Assembly (NCBI RefSeq): GCF_005845215.1
Contig: NZ_SPHO01000005.1
Span: forward strand, 62,001-126,000
Direction: 5' to 3'
Origin: Clostridium sp. 1001271st1 H5
GTDB lineage: Bacteria; Bacillota; Clostridia; Lachnospirales; Lachnospiraceae
DNA: 64,000 nt
Part shown: piece after piece, positions 36,755 to 45,609 of the stretch
Layout: each line of letters begins with the position of its first letter
How positions within the stretch are numbered: position 1 is the stretch's first letter
Made by a program: the position numbers and the translations under genes
Notes under the pieces: model-generated
The model's database searches: none
What the model was told of the DNA's origin: nothing
The model's input: the letters and a program-made list of their open reading frames with translations, nothing else

Positions 36755-38737
36755 ATGGACAGTGGGAAGAACGGAACAGAGGGACAGTTGAATGCCCGGG
36801 ATATTGAAGAGATGTCTAAGCGGGTTCAGGAAGCAGCAGAGACAGAGGATGGTAAAGGCGGACGAAAGCTTACCGGATGGCAGCATAAATTTGTTTATAT
36901 ATGCTCAATCTTTTTTGTCGCATTTCAGATTTATGCAGCAATTTTCGGCAATCTGAGCACATTGATTCAAAGGGCAATTCATATGGCATTTGCAATCGTC
37001 ATTATTTATGCGACAACAGGACTGAAAAAGAAAAAAGCAAGTAAATCAATTGCAATCACGGACTGGATTCTGATGATGCTTGGAATTATCACCATGGCTG
37101 CTGTTGTTGTCAAATATGACTATATTATGAGTAAGCCTATCTTCTGGGCGATGCCAATGCTGGTATTGGGATTGATAGCGCTTCTTGTATGTATGGAAGC
37201 ATGCAGACGGACACTTGGATTGGTATTTCCGATTTTAATAGCCATCTTCATGGTGTATGCATTCGGGGGAGCCTATTTTCCGGGAGATTTATGGCATAAA
37301 GGGTGTTCGTTTGAGAAGGTGTTTTCGATGATATATCTGGGAACTTCCGGTATGTTCGGAAGCACCGTTGGATTATCGGCAGGAACCATTGCTATATTCA
37401 CCATCTTTGGCTGTCTGCTGCTATTCTCAGGAGCCGGAGATACGTTCTTTAAGCTGTCGCTGTGGATTGCCGGACGGTTTACAGGCGGCGCAGCAAAGGT
37501 TGCAGTTGTCGCAAGCGGTTTATTTGGAATGATTAATGGTTCCGCGGCTTCTAATGTTGCCACCACAGGTATTCTGACGATTCCGCTGATGAAGAAATCA
37601 GGGTATACACCGGAATTTGCGGCAGGCGCAGCAGCAGTGGGGGCAGTGGGAGGTCAAATTATGCCCCCAATCATGGGTACAGGCGCATTTGTTATGGCAG
37701 AGTTTCTTGGATTGCCGTATCGAACGGTTGCCCTGCTGGCAATAGCACCGGCAGTTATATTCTATATGGGACTTTTTCTCGGAGTACATCTGGAATCCAA
37801 GAAGAATCATATAACCACAGGGGTGGCAATACCTGATAAAAAGGAGTTTATGCATCTGGGGAAAATGCTGAATTTACTTTTTCCAATTATCATATTGATT
37901 GTTATGTTCATGGTTGGTTTCAGCACAAATCGTTCCGGAATATATGCAATTCTAGCCACGGTATTGCTTCCGGTATTTACAGAAATCATACCGGGAAAGA
38001 TGAAGATTCGGGAATTTCTCAGCCAGCTCGGCAGGGGGTGTCAATCAGCCGCCGCCACAATGGCAAGTATTGCAGTGCTTGTTACCTGTGCGGATGTTGT
38101 CTGCGGCCTGATTTCCATGACAGGAATTTCGGTAAAGCTAAGTAACTTCATTATTGCTTTGTCCGGGAATTCGGCTCTGCTGGCATTGGTTCTTGCCGCA
38201 ATAGTAGTCATTATTCTGGGGATGGGTCTGCCCACCACCGCCGCCTATGTATTGGGAGCTGCAGTAATGGCATCAGCCCTTATTGGAATGGGAATCGGAA
38301 CAGTTGAAGCACATTTTTTCATTTTCTTTTACTCAATTTTAGGTAATATAACGCCTCCGGTTTGCGCGGCTGTTTTGATTGGCTCGGGAATTGCAGATTC
38401 TAACTGGGTAAGAACAGCAAGACATGCAATCATGCTGGGGATTGCAGCTTATATTTTGCCCTTTTCCTGGGTGTATAATCCTCAAATACTGTTTCAGTCG
38501 GGAACCATTGTGGAGTCTGTTATAGCCATAGGAAGCGCTGTCCTGTCGGTAATTCTTCTCGCCTTTGCAATGAAAGGGCGGATGAGGACGGAACTGGGAC
38601 TGCCGGTTCGGGTTGCGCTGGGAATCCTTTCTGTTGGCTGTCTTGCAAAAATAGGATTTGTAACGGTTGTATGCTGGATTGCTGCCGCTGTACTCTGTTT
38701 CGGACATATGAAAGCATGTAAGGCCGTCTGTGAGTAG
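36755..38737 (+). CDS. TRAP transporter fused permease (DctQM-type, TAXI system)
   Basis: A 660-residue membrane protein combining a short four-helix DctQ-like part with a 12-helix or longer DctM-like part, as usual for TAXI TRAP systems. Conserved stretches: FSMIYLGTSGMFGSTVGLSA, GMINGSAASNVATTGILTIP and GMGLPTTAAYVLGAAVMASA. ATG 36755 follows GAGGTG; ATG 36743 is an alternative with four more residues. Together with the binding protein upstream it should import the acid that the CitF-like enzyme activates. Confidence 0.92.
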   Translation: MDSGKNGTEGQLNARDIEEMSKRVQEAAETEDGKGGRKLTGWQHKFVYICSIFFVAFQIYAAIFGNLSTLIQRAIHMAFAIVIIYATTGLKKKKASKSIAITDWILMMLGIITMAAVVVKYDYIMSKPIFWAMPMLVLGLIALLVCMEACRRTLGLVFPILIAIFMVYAFGGAYFPGDLWHKGCSFEKVFSMIYLGTSGMFGSTVGLSAGTIAIFTIFGCLLLFSGAGDTFFKLSLWIAGRFTGGAAKVAVVASGLFGMINGSAASNVATTGILTIPLMKKSGYTPEFAAGAAAVGAVGGQIMPPIMGTGAFVMAEFLGLPYRTVALLAIAPAVIFYMGLFLGVHLESKKNHITTGVAIPDKKEFMHLGKMLNLLFPIIILIVMFMVGFSTNRSGIYAILATVLLPVFTEIIPGKMKIREFLSQLGRGCQSAAATMASIAVLVTCADVVCGLISMTGISVKLSNFIIALSGNSALLALVLAAIVVIILGMGLPTTAAYVLGAAVMASALIGMGIGTVEAHFFIFFYSILGNITPPVCAAVLIGSGIADSNWVRTARHAIMLGIAAYILPFSWVYNPQILFQSGTIVESVIAIGSAVLSVILLAFAMKGRMRTELGLPVRVALGILSVGCLAKIGFVTVVCWIAAAVLCFGHMKACKAVCE

Positions 38738-39322
38738 GCAGATAAGATTGGGTACAAAAATTCATAATGAATGGTTATATCATACATATTGTTAGTCACA
38801 TTTAAGTCCGGTGCATTGGAACGGTATTTTATGAGCCGGCATAGCTGTATTATCCATTGTTTATGAAGTCAGAAGAATATGGTTACGGTTTTGAGTGCAT
38901 TTGATTGGCAGATATTCATTTACAACAGATTAAAATAATTATAAATAAAAACTGTTGGGTCACACAGTGATGGCCTGACAGTTTTTTTTATAAATGAACC
39001 TATTGGAGGAGCATCCCGGAAACTGTCTTGGCTTTTGCGGCTTTTTTAAACTGGAGATTAAGAGGTCAGCATAAAATTTTGAATGTAGGAAAAATAGAAA
39101 ATTAGGATATCAACTCGATTGTAAGACGATATGCTTAATGCCTGAATAAGGTTACGAAAAGCAGATTTTATATTTCAGGAATTTGTTTATTAATGATATA
39201 ATTGCAATGTTCCCTGGTATTGGAGGCGGACAGGAACTGGGGCCATGAGACGCAAAAGGAAACAGGAATAGTGCGGAAAACAGAGCAGAAAAACAAGGAA
39301 TAAACATACAGAGGGATACGAT
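38738..39322. other. Intergenic region without intact gene
   Basis: About 585 bp of AT-rich DNA. It contains the terminator at 38947-38989 and, in the last 60 bp, the leader of the small HAD remnant. No other gene, RNA or repeat is visible to me. Confidence 0.6.
38947..38989 (+). terminator. Rho-independent terminator of the CitF/TAXI operon
   Basis: AAAAACTGTTGGGTCA pairs with TGGCCTGACAGTTTTT using three G-U pairs and is followed by more T. It lies about 210 bp after the permease stop. Confidence 0.82.
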
Positions 39323-39544
39323 ATGGGAAAATTAATATTCATTGATGTGGACGGAACCCTGGGGACTGGCTCCTCCATAAGGGACTTACATTTTAATATA
39401 CCTATGCTGGAATACTGCAAAATCGGAGTGGCCATGAACAATGGCGGTGAGGAAATACGGCAGGCCGCGGATTATGTTACGGATGATGTGGAGAAGGATG
39501 GGTTATATAAGGCGTTTGTGTATCTGGGGCTGATGGAAGAATAA
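39323..39544 (+). pseudogene. Internally deleted HAD/Cof-type phosphatase, 73 residues
   Basis: The frame joins the first 22 or so residues of a HAD-superfamily phosphatase (LIFIDVDGTL, with the two catalytic aspartates) to the family's last 45 residues (IGVAMNNGGEEIRQAADYVT then DDVEKDGLYKAF). About 190 middle residues, including the cap and the motif II and III regions, are missing. A start codon and upstream purines are kept, so the fused frame stays open. The most likely origin is an in-frame deletion. It could be translated but should lack activity. Note that the terminal GVAM/D motif with the metal-binding acid is changed to AMNNGG. Confidence 0.7.
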
Positions 39545-39679
39545 AGGGTAAATTCTATGGCAGGCTGTGCGGCAATTTGAGATAAGCAGTAAATCTCTGT
39601 TTGGGGCCGTGATATTTACTAATTTGCCGAATGAAAATTGTGCACAATGTACAAAAGTGATGCGAGCAGTAAAAAAAAA

Positions 39680-39708
39680 TTGACAAACGCAATAGAGACT
39701 CTTATAAT
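39680..39708 (+). promoter_or_regulatory. Consensus sigma-A promoter of the desulfurase/isomerase/TRAP operon
   Basis: TTGACA (39680-39685) and TATAAT (39703-39708) with a 17-bp spacer: a perfect consensus. It drives the genes from 39956 on; the 5' leader would be about 240 bp. The surrounding 39545-39955 gap holds no gene. Confidence 0.88.
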
Positions 39709-39721
39709 AAAAACACAGCTA

Positions 39722-39737
39722 ATGAATACGTATAAAT
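39722..39737. promoter_or_regulatory. Degenerate LacI-type operator
   Basis: ATGAATACGTATAAAT matches the palindrome ATGAATACGTATTCAT in its left half and centre. It starts 14 bp after the -10 box, over the expected transcription start, where a repressor would block initiation. Confidence 0.65.
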
Positions 39738-39828
39738 AAAATTAGTAGAAAGATAAGGACAAAACACATAATACATTTATTAATAATCTGTTAATAATTG
39801 TCTATAATGCTTATTTTTTATCATAAAA

Positions 39829-39844
39829 ATGAATACGTATTCAA
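39829..39844. promoter_or_regulatory. LacI-type operator TGAATACGTATTCA
   Basis: Perfect 14-bp palindrome with central CG (39830-39843), 107 bp from the degenerate copy at 39722. The same sequence occurs before the operon at 47 kb, and a LacI-family gene lies between the two operons, so it is the likely binder. Two sites about ten helical turns apart could loop DNA. Confidence 0.82.
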
Positions 39845-39955
39845 ATACAATTGAAATATGGAATGCAATATGATTTGTCATTCAGTTACAAAAGCAACAA
39901 TACACGGAGGGAGGAAAGGGAGGAACTATAAGAGGGAGAGAGGTGAAAGGAGTTT

Positions 39956-41092
39956 ATGATATATCTGGACAACAGCGCCACAACCCAGGTAGACGAGGAC
40001 GCAGCCAGGACCGCTTATAAGGTGATGACGGAAGTTTACGGTAATCCCTCGTCCCCGTATATGCTGGGCAGGGATGCACTGGGATGGCTGACAGCGGCCA
40101 GACACCAGGTAGCCCAGGTAATAGGCGCCCCCGCCAGACAGCTTTTTTTTACATCCGGCGGAACCGAGGCCAATAACCTGGCAGTAAGGGGAAGCGTCCT
40201 GGCAGCCAGGGAAAAGGGGAAGAAACGCGGGAAAATCGTTACCACTGCCATTGAACATTCCTCTGTTCTGGAGTCGTGCAGGTCGCTGGAGGCGGAGGGA
40301 TACGAAACTGTGTTTATCCGGCCGCGGGATGGACGGATAAACGCCCGGGATATGATTGATGCGGTGGACGGGAATACACTTCTGGTATCTGTCATGGCAG
40401 TGAATAATGAGACGGGGGAACGTCTTCCTGTTGAGGAGATTGCCAGGGGAGTAAAACAGAAGAACCCGGATACACTGGTCCACTGCGACTGTGTCCAGGG
40501 TTTTGGGAAAATCCTGTTCAGCCTGAATCAGGTGCAGGCCGATATGGTTACCATGAGTTCCCATAAAATCCACGGACCAAAGGGAAGCGGGGCCATTTAT
40601 GTGCGGGAAAGCGTAAAACTGCACCCGCTGTGCTACGGCGGCTCACAGGAGAGCAGGGTGCGTCCCGGAACCGAGAACGTACCTGGAATCGCTGCATTTG
40701 GCTGTGCGGCTCAAAAGGCCCTGCAGGATATCCGGAGAAACTGGGACCATGTGATGGAGCTGAACCGTCTTCTGACTTGCCGGCTGCTTCAGATGGAGGA
40801 TGTGGTGATTAACTCTCCGGAGGGAGCAGTGCCCTATGTGCTGAATATATCCGTACTTCCTTTCACCACAGAGGAGCTGCTCCATGAACTGCGTATGAAA
40901 GGAATCTATCTGTCGGGCAGCTCTGCCTGCGAGAAAGGCGCCAGGAGCCACGTAATCCGCGCCATGGGGCTGGAGGGCGCAAGGGCGGACAGCGTGCTGC
41001 GGATTGGCCTTGGAAAGAAAAATACAAGAGAAGAAATAACTGTATTGGCTGAAACATTAAAAGAGATATTAAGGAGAGGGAAAATATTATGA
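39956..41092 (+). CDS. Cysteine-desulfurase-like PLP enzyme (class V aminotransferase, NifS family)
   Basis: A 378-residue fold-type I PLP enzyme. The N-terminus IYLDNSATTQVDEDAA, the PLP histidine region TTAIEHSSVLESC, the PLP lysine in SSHKIHGPKGSG (Lys204) and the active-site cysteine in SSACEKGARSH (Cys325) are all present, so desulfurase chemistry is possible. It overlaps the next gene by 4 bp (ATGA) and is the first gene of a LacI-type controlled operon with a sugar-isomerase-like protein and a TRAP transporter. No IscU, ThiI, MnmA or NadB-like partner is nearby, so a catabolic role is more likely than Fe-S or tRNA sulfur supply. Its substrate is unknown. Confidence 0.87.
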   Translation: MIYLDNSATTQVDEDAARTAYKVMTEVYGNPSSPYMLGRDALGWLTAARHQVAQVIGAPARQLFFTSGGTEANNLAVRGSVLAAREKGKKRGKIVTTAIEHSSVLESCRSLEAEGYETVFIRPRDGRINARDMIDAVDGNTLLVSVMAVNNETGERLPVEEIARGVKQKNPDTLVHCDCVQGFGKILFSLNQVQADMVTMSSHKIHGPKGSGAIYVRESVKLHPLCYGGSQESRVRPGTENVPGIAAFGCAAQKALQDIRRNWDHVMELNRLLTCRLLQMEDVVINSPEGAVPYVLNISVLPFTTEELLHELRMKGIYLSGSSACEKGARSHVIRAMGLEGARADSVLRIGLGKKNTREEITVLAETLKEILRRGKIL

Positions 41093-42525
41093 GCAAGATT
41101 AATGCGATGAGTACATTGAATGTTAAATTGACAGTGAAACCAATTTTATTTACCATGTATCATGTACACGCTTACATGGGGCCGTGCCGTTACGGTGAGG
41201 GATATGCCCTGACCACGGAAGCGGATATGGAAACCACCCAGAAGGAGTTTGAGATATTCAAAAAGGAGATGGAGGAGGAAGCAGACCTGCGCAATGTGGA
41301 ATTCCTGGAGCCGGTTGTCATTTACTGGCATGAAGATTTTGCCCTCAAGGAGGAGCAGGTACAGAAAGCGCTGGAGGACGATGCCAGTACGGACTTTTAT
41401 CTGATTCGGGGATTAAGGATTTCCTCCTATTTTGCTGTTGAGCTGTCCAAGAGGACGGATAAACCCATTGGCCATACGCCCAATAAATCCGCTATCTCCA
41501 AGTGCGACCATGTGGATATGACGGCCCATCTGTATGCAGAGGGCAAGCAGGGCTATGCGTTCCTGGATTTTGAGGAGATGAACCGTACCTTCGCTGCCCT
41601 GAGGGTGAAGAAGGCGCTGGCCAATACAAAGATATTTTTCCCGTTGAAGAGCGCCATGCTGACCTTTGGATGCCAGAGTTCATACCTGAACCTGGAGGAT
41701 ATTACCAGGAAGTTCAAGGTGCGCTTTGCCCATGTGAATTCCGACGAGGTATTCCAGTGGCTGGACGCCCTGACGGATGAGGAGAAGGAGGAGGCGCAAA
41801 AGCTGGCTGAAAAGCTGGAAAGGGAATCCCAGGGCGTGCATATGCCGGCTGAGTACATACGCAATGACACTGAATTTTATGAAACAATCAAAAAGATGAT
41901 GGCTCATTACGACTGCAATGCATTTACTATTCCGTGCTTTGAGGTCTGTGCTACCAGGGAGCTGAACCGCAGGAAGCTTACCTTCTGCCTGGCCCATTCC
42001 CTGTTTAAGGACGAGGGAATTGCGTCTGCATGTGCAGGGGATGTGGGTTCTGTCCTGACCATTACCATTCTTATGAATATTGCGGGAAAAGCGCCCTACA
42101 TGGGAAACACCATGGTTCTGGATAAGAATACAAATCAGTGCAGGACTCTTCACGATGTGGCCTGCGCGCAGATGAAAGGATATGATGAACCGGCCCTTCC
42201 CACGGAATTCGTTTCATTTACAATGGATTCCTGGGGTACCACCATGCGTTATGACTTTTCAAAGGACAACGGGGAAACGCTGACCATGATTAACCTGAGT
42301 CCGGACATGAAGAAAATCATGGTTGCAAAAGGGACCATCAACGGCTGCGACGATTTCCTCACCCCGGAATGTAAACATGCGGTGCGTTATACGGTGAGGG
42401 ATGCAAAAAGGTTCCATGAATGCCAGAAATACGTGGGACACCATTTTGCTCTGGTATACGGGGATTACGTGGAAGAAGTGAAGGAGTTTGCAAAGGAATG
42501 TGATTTAGAGGTTTTGGAAGCATAA
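41089..42525 (+). CDS. L-fucose/L-arabinose isomerase-like protein (first)
   Basis: A 478-residue protein with the overall layout of the FucI/AraA-like isomerases: a Rossmann-like N-terminal part and a C-terminal region with FTIPCFEVCATRELNRRKLT, ACAGDVGSVLTITILMNIAG and GTTMRYDFSKDNGETLTMIN. Family members interconvert aldoses and ketoses with a metal. Identity is remote and length is shorter than classical FucI (about 590). It is translationally coupled to the desulfurase-like gene and followed by dctPQM-like genes. Start ATG 41089; a tail of Lys-rich coding with no signal. The substrate is unknown; a member also occurs at 48986 under the same predicted operator. Confidence 0.72.
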   Translation: MSKINAMSTLNVKLTVKPILFTMYHVHAYMGPCRYGEGYALTTEADMETTQKEFEIFKKEMEEEADLRNVEFLEPVVIYWHEDFALKEEQVQKALEDDASTDFYLIRGLRISSYFAVELSKRTDKPIGHTPNKSAISKCDHVDMTAHLYAEGKQGYAFLDFEEMNRTFAALRVKKALANTKIFFPLKSAMLTFGCQSSYLNLEDITRKFKVRFAHVNSDEVFQWLDALTDEEKEEAQKLAEKLERESQGVHMPAEYIRNDTEFYETIKKMMAHYDCNAFTIPCFEVCATRELNRRKLTFCLAHSLFKDEGIASACAGDVGSVLTITILMNIAGKAPYMGNTMVLDKNTNQCRTLHDVACAQMKGYDEPALPTEFVSFTMDSWGTTMRYDFSKDNGETLTMINLSPDMKKIMVAKGTINGCDDFLTPECKHAVRYTVRDAKRFHECQKYVGHHFALVYGDYVEEVKEFAKECDLEVLEA

Positions 42526-42562
42526 GGGGCGGACGAGCAAAAAGACAGGAGGAGGTGCCCTA

Positions 42563-43591
42563 ATGAAGAAATGGTGCTCTAAGGCAGCGGTGTTCCTGGC
42601 CGGTATCCTTACGGTAAGCGGGCTGACGCTTACCGGATGCGGACAGGCAGAGACACCGGATGTAATAACAATCAGGATTGCCCATGACAATAATGTGAAC
42701 ACACCGTTACATAAGGCATTTTTAGAGTTTAAGGACCTGGTGGAGACCGGCTCCCAGGGGCGCATGGAGGTAGTTATATTTCCCGGCGGACAGATGGGAA
42801 GCGTGCAGGATACATTTGAACAATGCAGGCGCGGGGATATTGAGATGAGCGGTTCCACCACCAGCAATTTCACCAGGGCCATGCCGGAGTTTGCGGTGTG
42901 GGAAAGCTTTTACATGTTCGACGACACGGCTCATGCCAAACGGGTGTTTGAGAGCGAAGCAGGCAGGAAGATGATGGAGCCGCTGAAGCGGATGAACCTT
43001 ACGGGAATCGGATATATGGAGCTGGGGTTCCGGAATTTCTCCAACAGCAAGCATCCCATACAGACAGAGGAGGATTTGAAGGGCCTGAAAATAAGGGGGT
43101 ACAATCCGCTGCAGATTAAGGCGTGGGAATCCGTGGGCGTCAATACTACCAGCGTGAGCTGGAATGAACTGTTCACATCTCTTCAGCAAAGGCTGATTGA
43201 CGGTCAGGAGTGCGCCACCAACAGTTTTTACACGGAGAAATTTTATGAAGCCCAGAAGTACTGGTCCCTGACAAGACATGTATTCACCAATTTCCTTTGG
43301 TATGCCAGTTCGGATTTTATGGATTCCCTGTCGGAGTCTGACCAGGCATTCATCATGAAGTGCGCACAGGAGGCCATTGATTATAACTGGGAACTGGCGG
43401 ACCTGTCTGAGGCGGAGATTCTCAGGGAGCTGGAGGAAGAGGGATTCCCGGTCAATGAGGTGGATATCTCTGTCAGAAGACGGCTGGGTGAGAAAATCAA
43501 CGCAGTCATCAGGGAAGACATCATTGCCAACTGCGGGACGGATACCTATAACATGCTGATGGACGCCGTGGCCGCTGAGCGCCGTGAGTAA
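42563..43591 (+). CDS. TRAP substrate-binding lipoprotein (DctP family)
   Basis: A 342-residue binding protein with a lipobox (TLTGC, Cys about 27) and DctP features: FKDLVETGSQGRMEVVIFPG, QMGSVQDTFEQCRRGDIEMS, and the ligand-binding stretch NSKHPIQTEEDLKGLKIRGY. The usual arginine of that block is retained (KIRGYN), so an acid or sugar acid is expected. AGGAGGAGGTG precedes the ATG. It belongs with 43604 and 44219. Confidence 0.93.
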   Translation: MKKWCSKAAVFLAGILTVSGLTLTGCGQAETPDVITIRIAHDNNVNTPLHKAFLEFKDLVETGSQGRMEVVIFPGGQMGSVQDTFEQCRRGDIEMSGSTTSNFTRAMPEFAVWESFYMFDDTAHAKRVFESEAGRKMMEPLKRMNLTGIGYMELGFRNFSNSKHPIQTEEDLKGLKIRGYNPLQIKAWESVGVNTTSVSWNELFTSLQQRLIDGQECATNSFYTEKFYEAQKYWSLTRHVFTNFLWYASSDFMDSLSESDQAFIMKCAQEAIDYNWELADLSEAEILRELEEEGFPVNEVDISVRRRLGEKINAVIREDIIANCGTDTYNMLMDAVAAERRE

Positions 43592-43603
43592 GGGGGGAAT
43601 AAA

Positions 43604-44212
43604 ATGAAAAGAACATTGAGATGGTTGGACGTGAATTTTGAGGCAATTCTCATGGTGGTTTTCTTCTCCCTGATGATACTGCTGGTGACACTGCAGGTGG
43701 TTCTGCGCTTTGTCTTCAAAACCGGTTTTTCATGGGGTGAGGAAGTGGCCAGGTTACTGTTCGTATGGATGGCCTTTTCCAGCTTTGGCTATCTGACCCG
43801 GGGGAGCCGTCATGTTCGGGTGGGATTCTTCCGGGAACTGTTTCCGGAGCAGGTGCAGAAGGCTATACTGATTGTCTGCGACGCACTGTTTCTGGTATTT
43901 TCCGCAGGCGGACTGGCGGCCATGGTACAGCTGTGCTCCGATGCATGGCGTTTCCGGGATATGCTGACCGCTGTTCCCTGGAATTACAATGCCCTTTATC
44001 TGGCCGGGCTGCTGGGCTTTTTTATGATGGCGGTACGCAATGTGCAGATACTGGTGTGGAAATTCAGCCACTGGGGGGACGAACTGGGAAGGTTCGTGAA
44101 CTATGACGGGGACTACTATAGGAACAACCGTATCTGCTTTGAGCCGAAGGTGAAGAATCCGCTGGAACTGGCGGAAAAAGAAGCGGAAGAACTGTTGGAG
44201 AAAGGGGAGTAG
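43604..44212 (+). CDS. TRAP small permease (DctQ family)
   Basis: A 202-residue membrane protein with four hydrophobic segments and the DctQ signature VLRFVFKTGFSWGEEVARLL followed by FVWMAFSSFGYLTRGSRHVR. The C-terminal 60 residues are charged and longer than usual. It lies between the dctP- and dctM-like genes in normal TRAP order. Confidence 0.92.
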   Translation: MKRTLRWLDVNFEAILMVVFFSLMILLVTLQVVLRFVFKTGFSWGEEVARLLFVWMAFSSFGYLTRGSRHVRVGFFRELFPEQVQKAILIVCDALFLVFSAGGLAAMVQLCSDAWRFRDMLTAVPWNYNALYLAGLLGFFMMAVRNVQILVWKFSHWGDELGRFVNYDGDYYRNNRICFEPKVKNPLELAEKEAEELLEKGE

Positions 44213-44218
44213 AGGCTT

Positions 44219-45505
44219 ATGGTGGCAGTTATATTGTTTGTTTCACTAATCATATTCTTGTTGATTTCCATCCCTATCGGTATCAGCCTGGGCCTTGCCT
44301 CGCTGACAGCCATTCATACGATGAACTGTATCAGCATGACTACCTTTGTGCAGTCCATGATACAGGGACTGAACTCATTTCCGCTGATGGCAGTGCCTCT
44401 GTTTACCTTTGCAGGGGAGGTCATGGGAAAGGGCGGCATCTCCAGACGTCTCATTGACCTGGCCAGGGTGTTTACAGGCCGGTTTACAGGCGGTCTGGGT
44501 ATTGTGACCATTGTGACATCCCTGTTTTTTGCAGCCATTGCAGGAACGGGCTCAGCGGCAGTGGCAGCTATTGGCCTGATTATGATACCAGCCATGGTGA
44601 AGCATGGTTATGACAAGGGCTATTCCAGCGCCCTGGTTGCAACAGCGGGAACAGTGGGGGTAATCATTCCGCCCAGTGTCTGCATGGTAGTCTATGCAGT
44701 GGCGGCAGGCGCATCCATCAGCGGTCTGTTCATGGCCGGCATCATGCCGGGGCTCCTGATTGGCGCCGGCCTGATTCTCTACTCTGTATTCTATTCAAAG
44801 AGGCACGGGTATAAGGGGGAGGATAAGCGGTATACCCTGGGAGAAGTGTGGAAAATCATACTGGGGGCCATACCGGGTCTGCTGATTCCTGTCATCATAT
44901 TGGGAGGAATCTACGGAGGAATTTTCACGCCCACTGAGGCTGCTGCAGTTGCAGGCGTATACGGCGTGCTTGTGGGCATTTTTGTGTATAAAGAAATCAA
45001 ACCTGGAGATTTGGTCTATATCGTGTACCGTTCCGTGCTGATGTGCGCTCCGGTGCTGATTATCATAGGAATATCCACCGGCTTTGGCCGTATCCTGACC
45101 ATCACCCAGGTGCCGGTTATTATCGCGGATGCAATTCTTGGCCTTACAAACAGCAAGGTACTGGTCCTGCTGCTGATTAATGTCCTGCTTCTGATTGTGG
45201 GAACCTTTATGGAAACCAATGCGGCCATCATCATCCTGACGCCGATTCTGCTGCCCATTGTCACCAGATTGGGAGTTGACCCAATCCATTTTGGAATCAT
45301 CGTGGTCATGAATCTGTCCATTGGTTTCATCACGCCTCCTTTGGGAGCGAATCTGTTCATGGCGTGTCAGGTGGGGGAGATATCCTTCGACAGGCTGACA
45401 CAAAAGATATGGCCCTGGATTGTGGTTATGGTTGTCCTTTTAATGCTGGTGACCTATATTCCCCAGATATCCATGGCCCTGCCAAAGGCAATGGGCGTTA
45501 TATAG
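44219..45505 (+). CDS. TRAP large permease (DctM family)
   Basis: A 428-residue permease with about 12 membrane segments and DctM hallmarks: FPLMAVPLFTFAGEVMGKGG, AIAGTGSAAVAAIGLIMIPA and VGVIIPPSVCMVVYAVAAGA. Last gene of the operon beginning with the desulfurase-like enzyme. GGGGAG lies before the ATG, 6 bp after the DctQ stop. Confidence 0.93.
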   Translation: MVAVILFVSLIIFLLISIPIGISLGLASLTAIHTMNCISMTTFVQSMIQGLNSFPLMAVPLFTFAGEVMGKGGISRRLIDLARVFTGRFTGGLGIVTIVTSLFFAAIAGTGSAAVAAIGLIMIPAMVKHGYDKGYSSALVATAGTVGVIIPPSVCMVVYAVAAGASISGLFMAGIMPGLLIGAGLILYSVFYSKRHGYKGEDKRYTLGEVWKIILGAIPGLLIPVIILGGIYGGIFTPTEAAAVAGVYGVLVGIFVYKEIKPGDLVYIVYRSVLMCAPVLIIIGISTGFGRILTITQVPVIIADAILGLTNSKVLVLLLINVLLLIVGTFMETNAAIIILTPILLPIVTRLGVDPIHFGIIVVMNLSIGFITPPLGANLFMACQVGEISFDRLTQKIWPWIVVMVVLLMLVTYIPQISMALPKAMGVI

Positions 45506-45529
45506 AAACCGGCTGAGGCCGTAAAAAAG

Positions 45530-45568
45530 GCTTCCTGCTGCAGCAATGTGCCGGCAGGAAGCTCTTTT
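45530..45568. terminator. Bidirectional terminator between TRAP operon and LacI gene
   Basis: GCTTCCTGC pairs with GCAGGAAGC; T-runs occur on the right for the plus strand (CTTTT) and, seen from the minus strand, after the other arm (CTTTTTT). It can serve the convergent dctM-like and LacI genes. Confidence 0.82.
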
Positions 45569-45609
45569 ATAGTCATATGGGGTTTTGAATATATCCGGGA
45601 CAGGGGAAA

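Noticed and set aside
39956..41092. Housekeeping iscS/nifS gene
   Set aside because: No scaffold or tRNA-thiolation partner is near, and a LacI-type operator and sugar/TRAP genes surround it, so a gene symbol was withheld.
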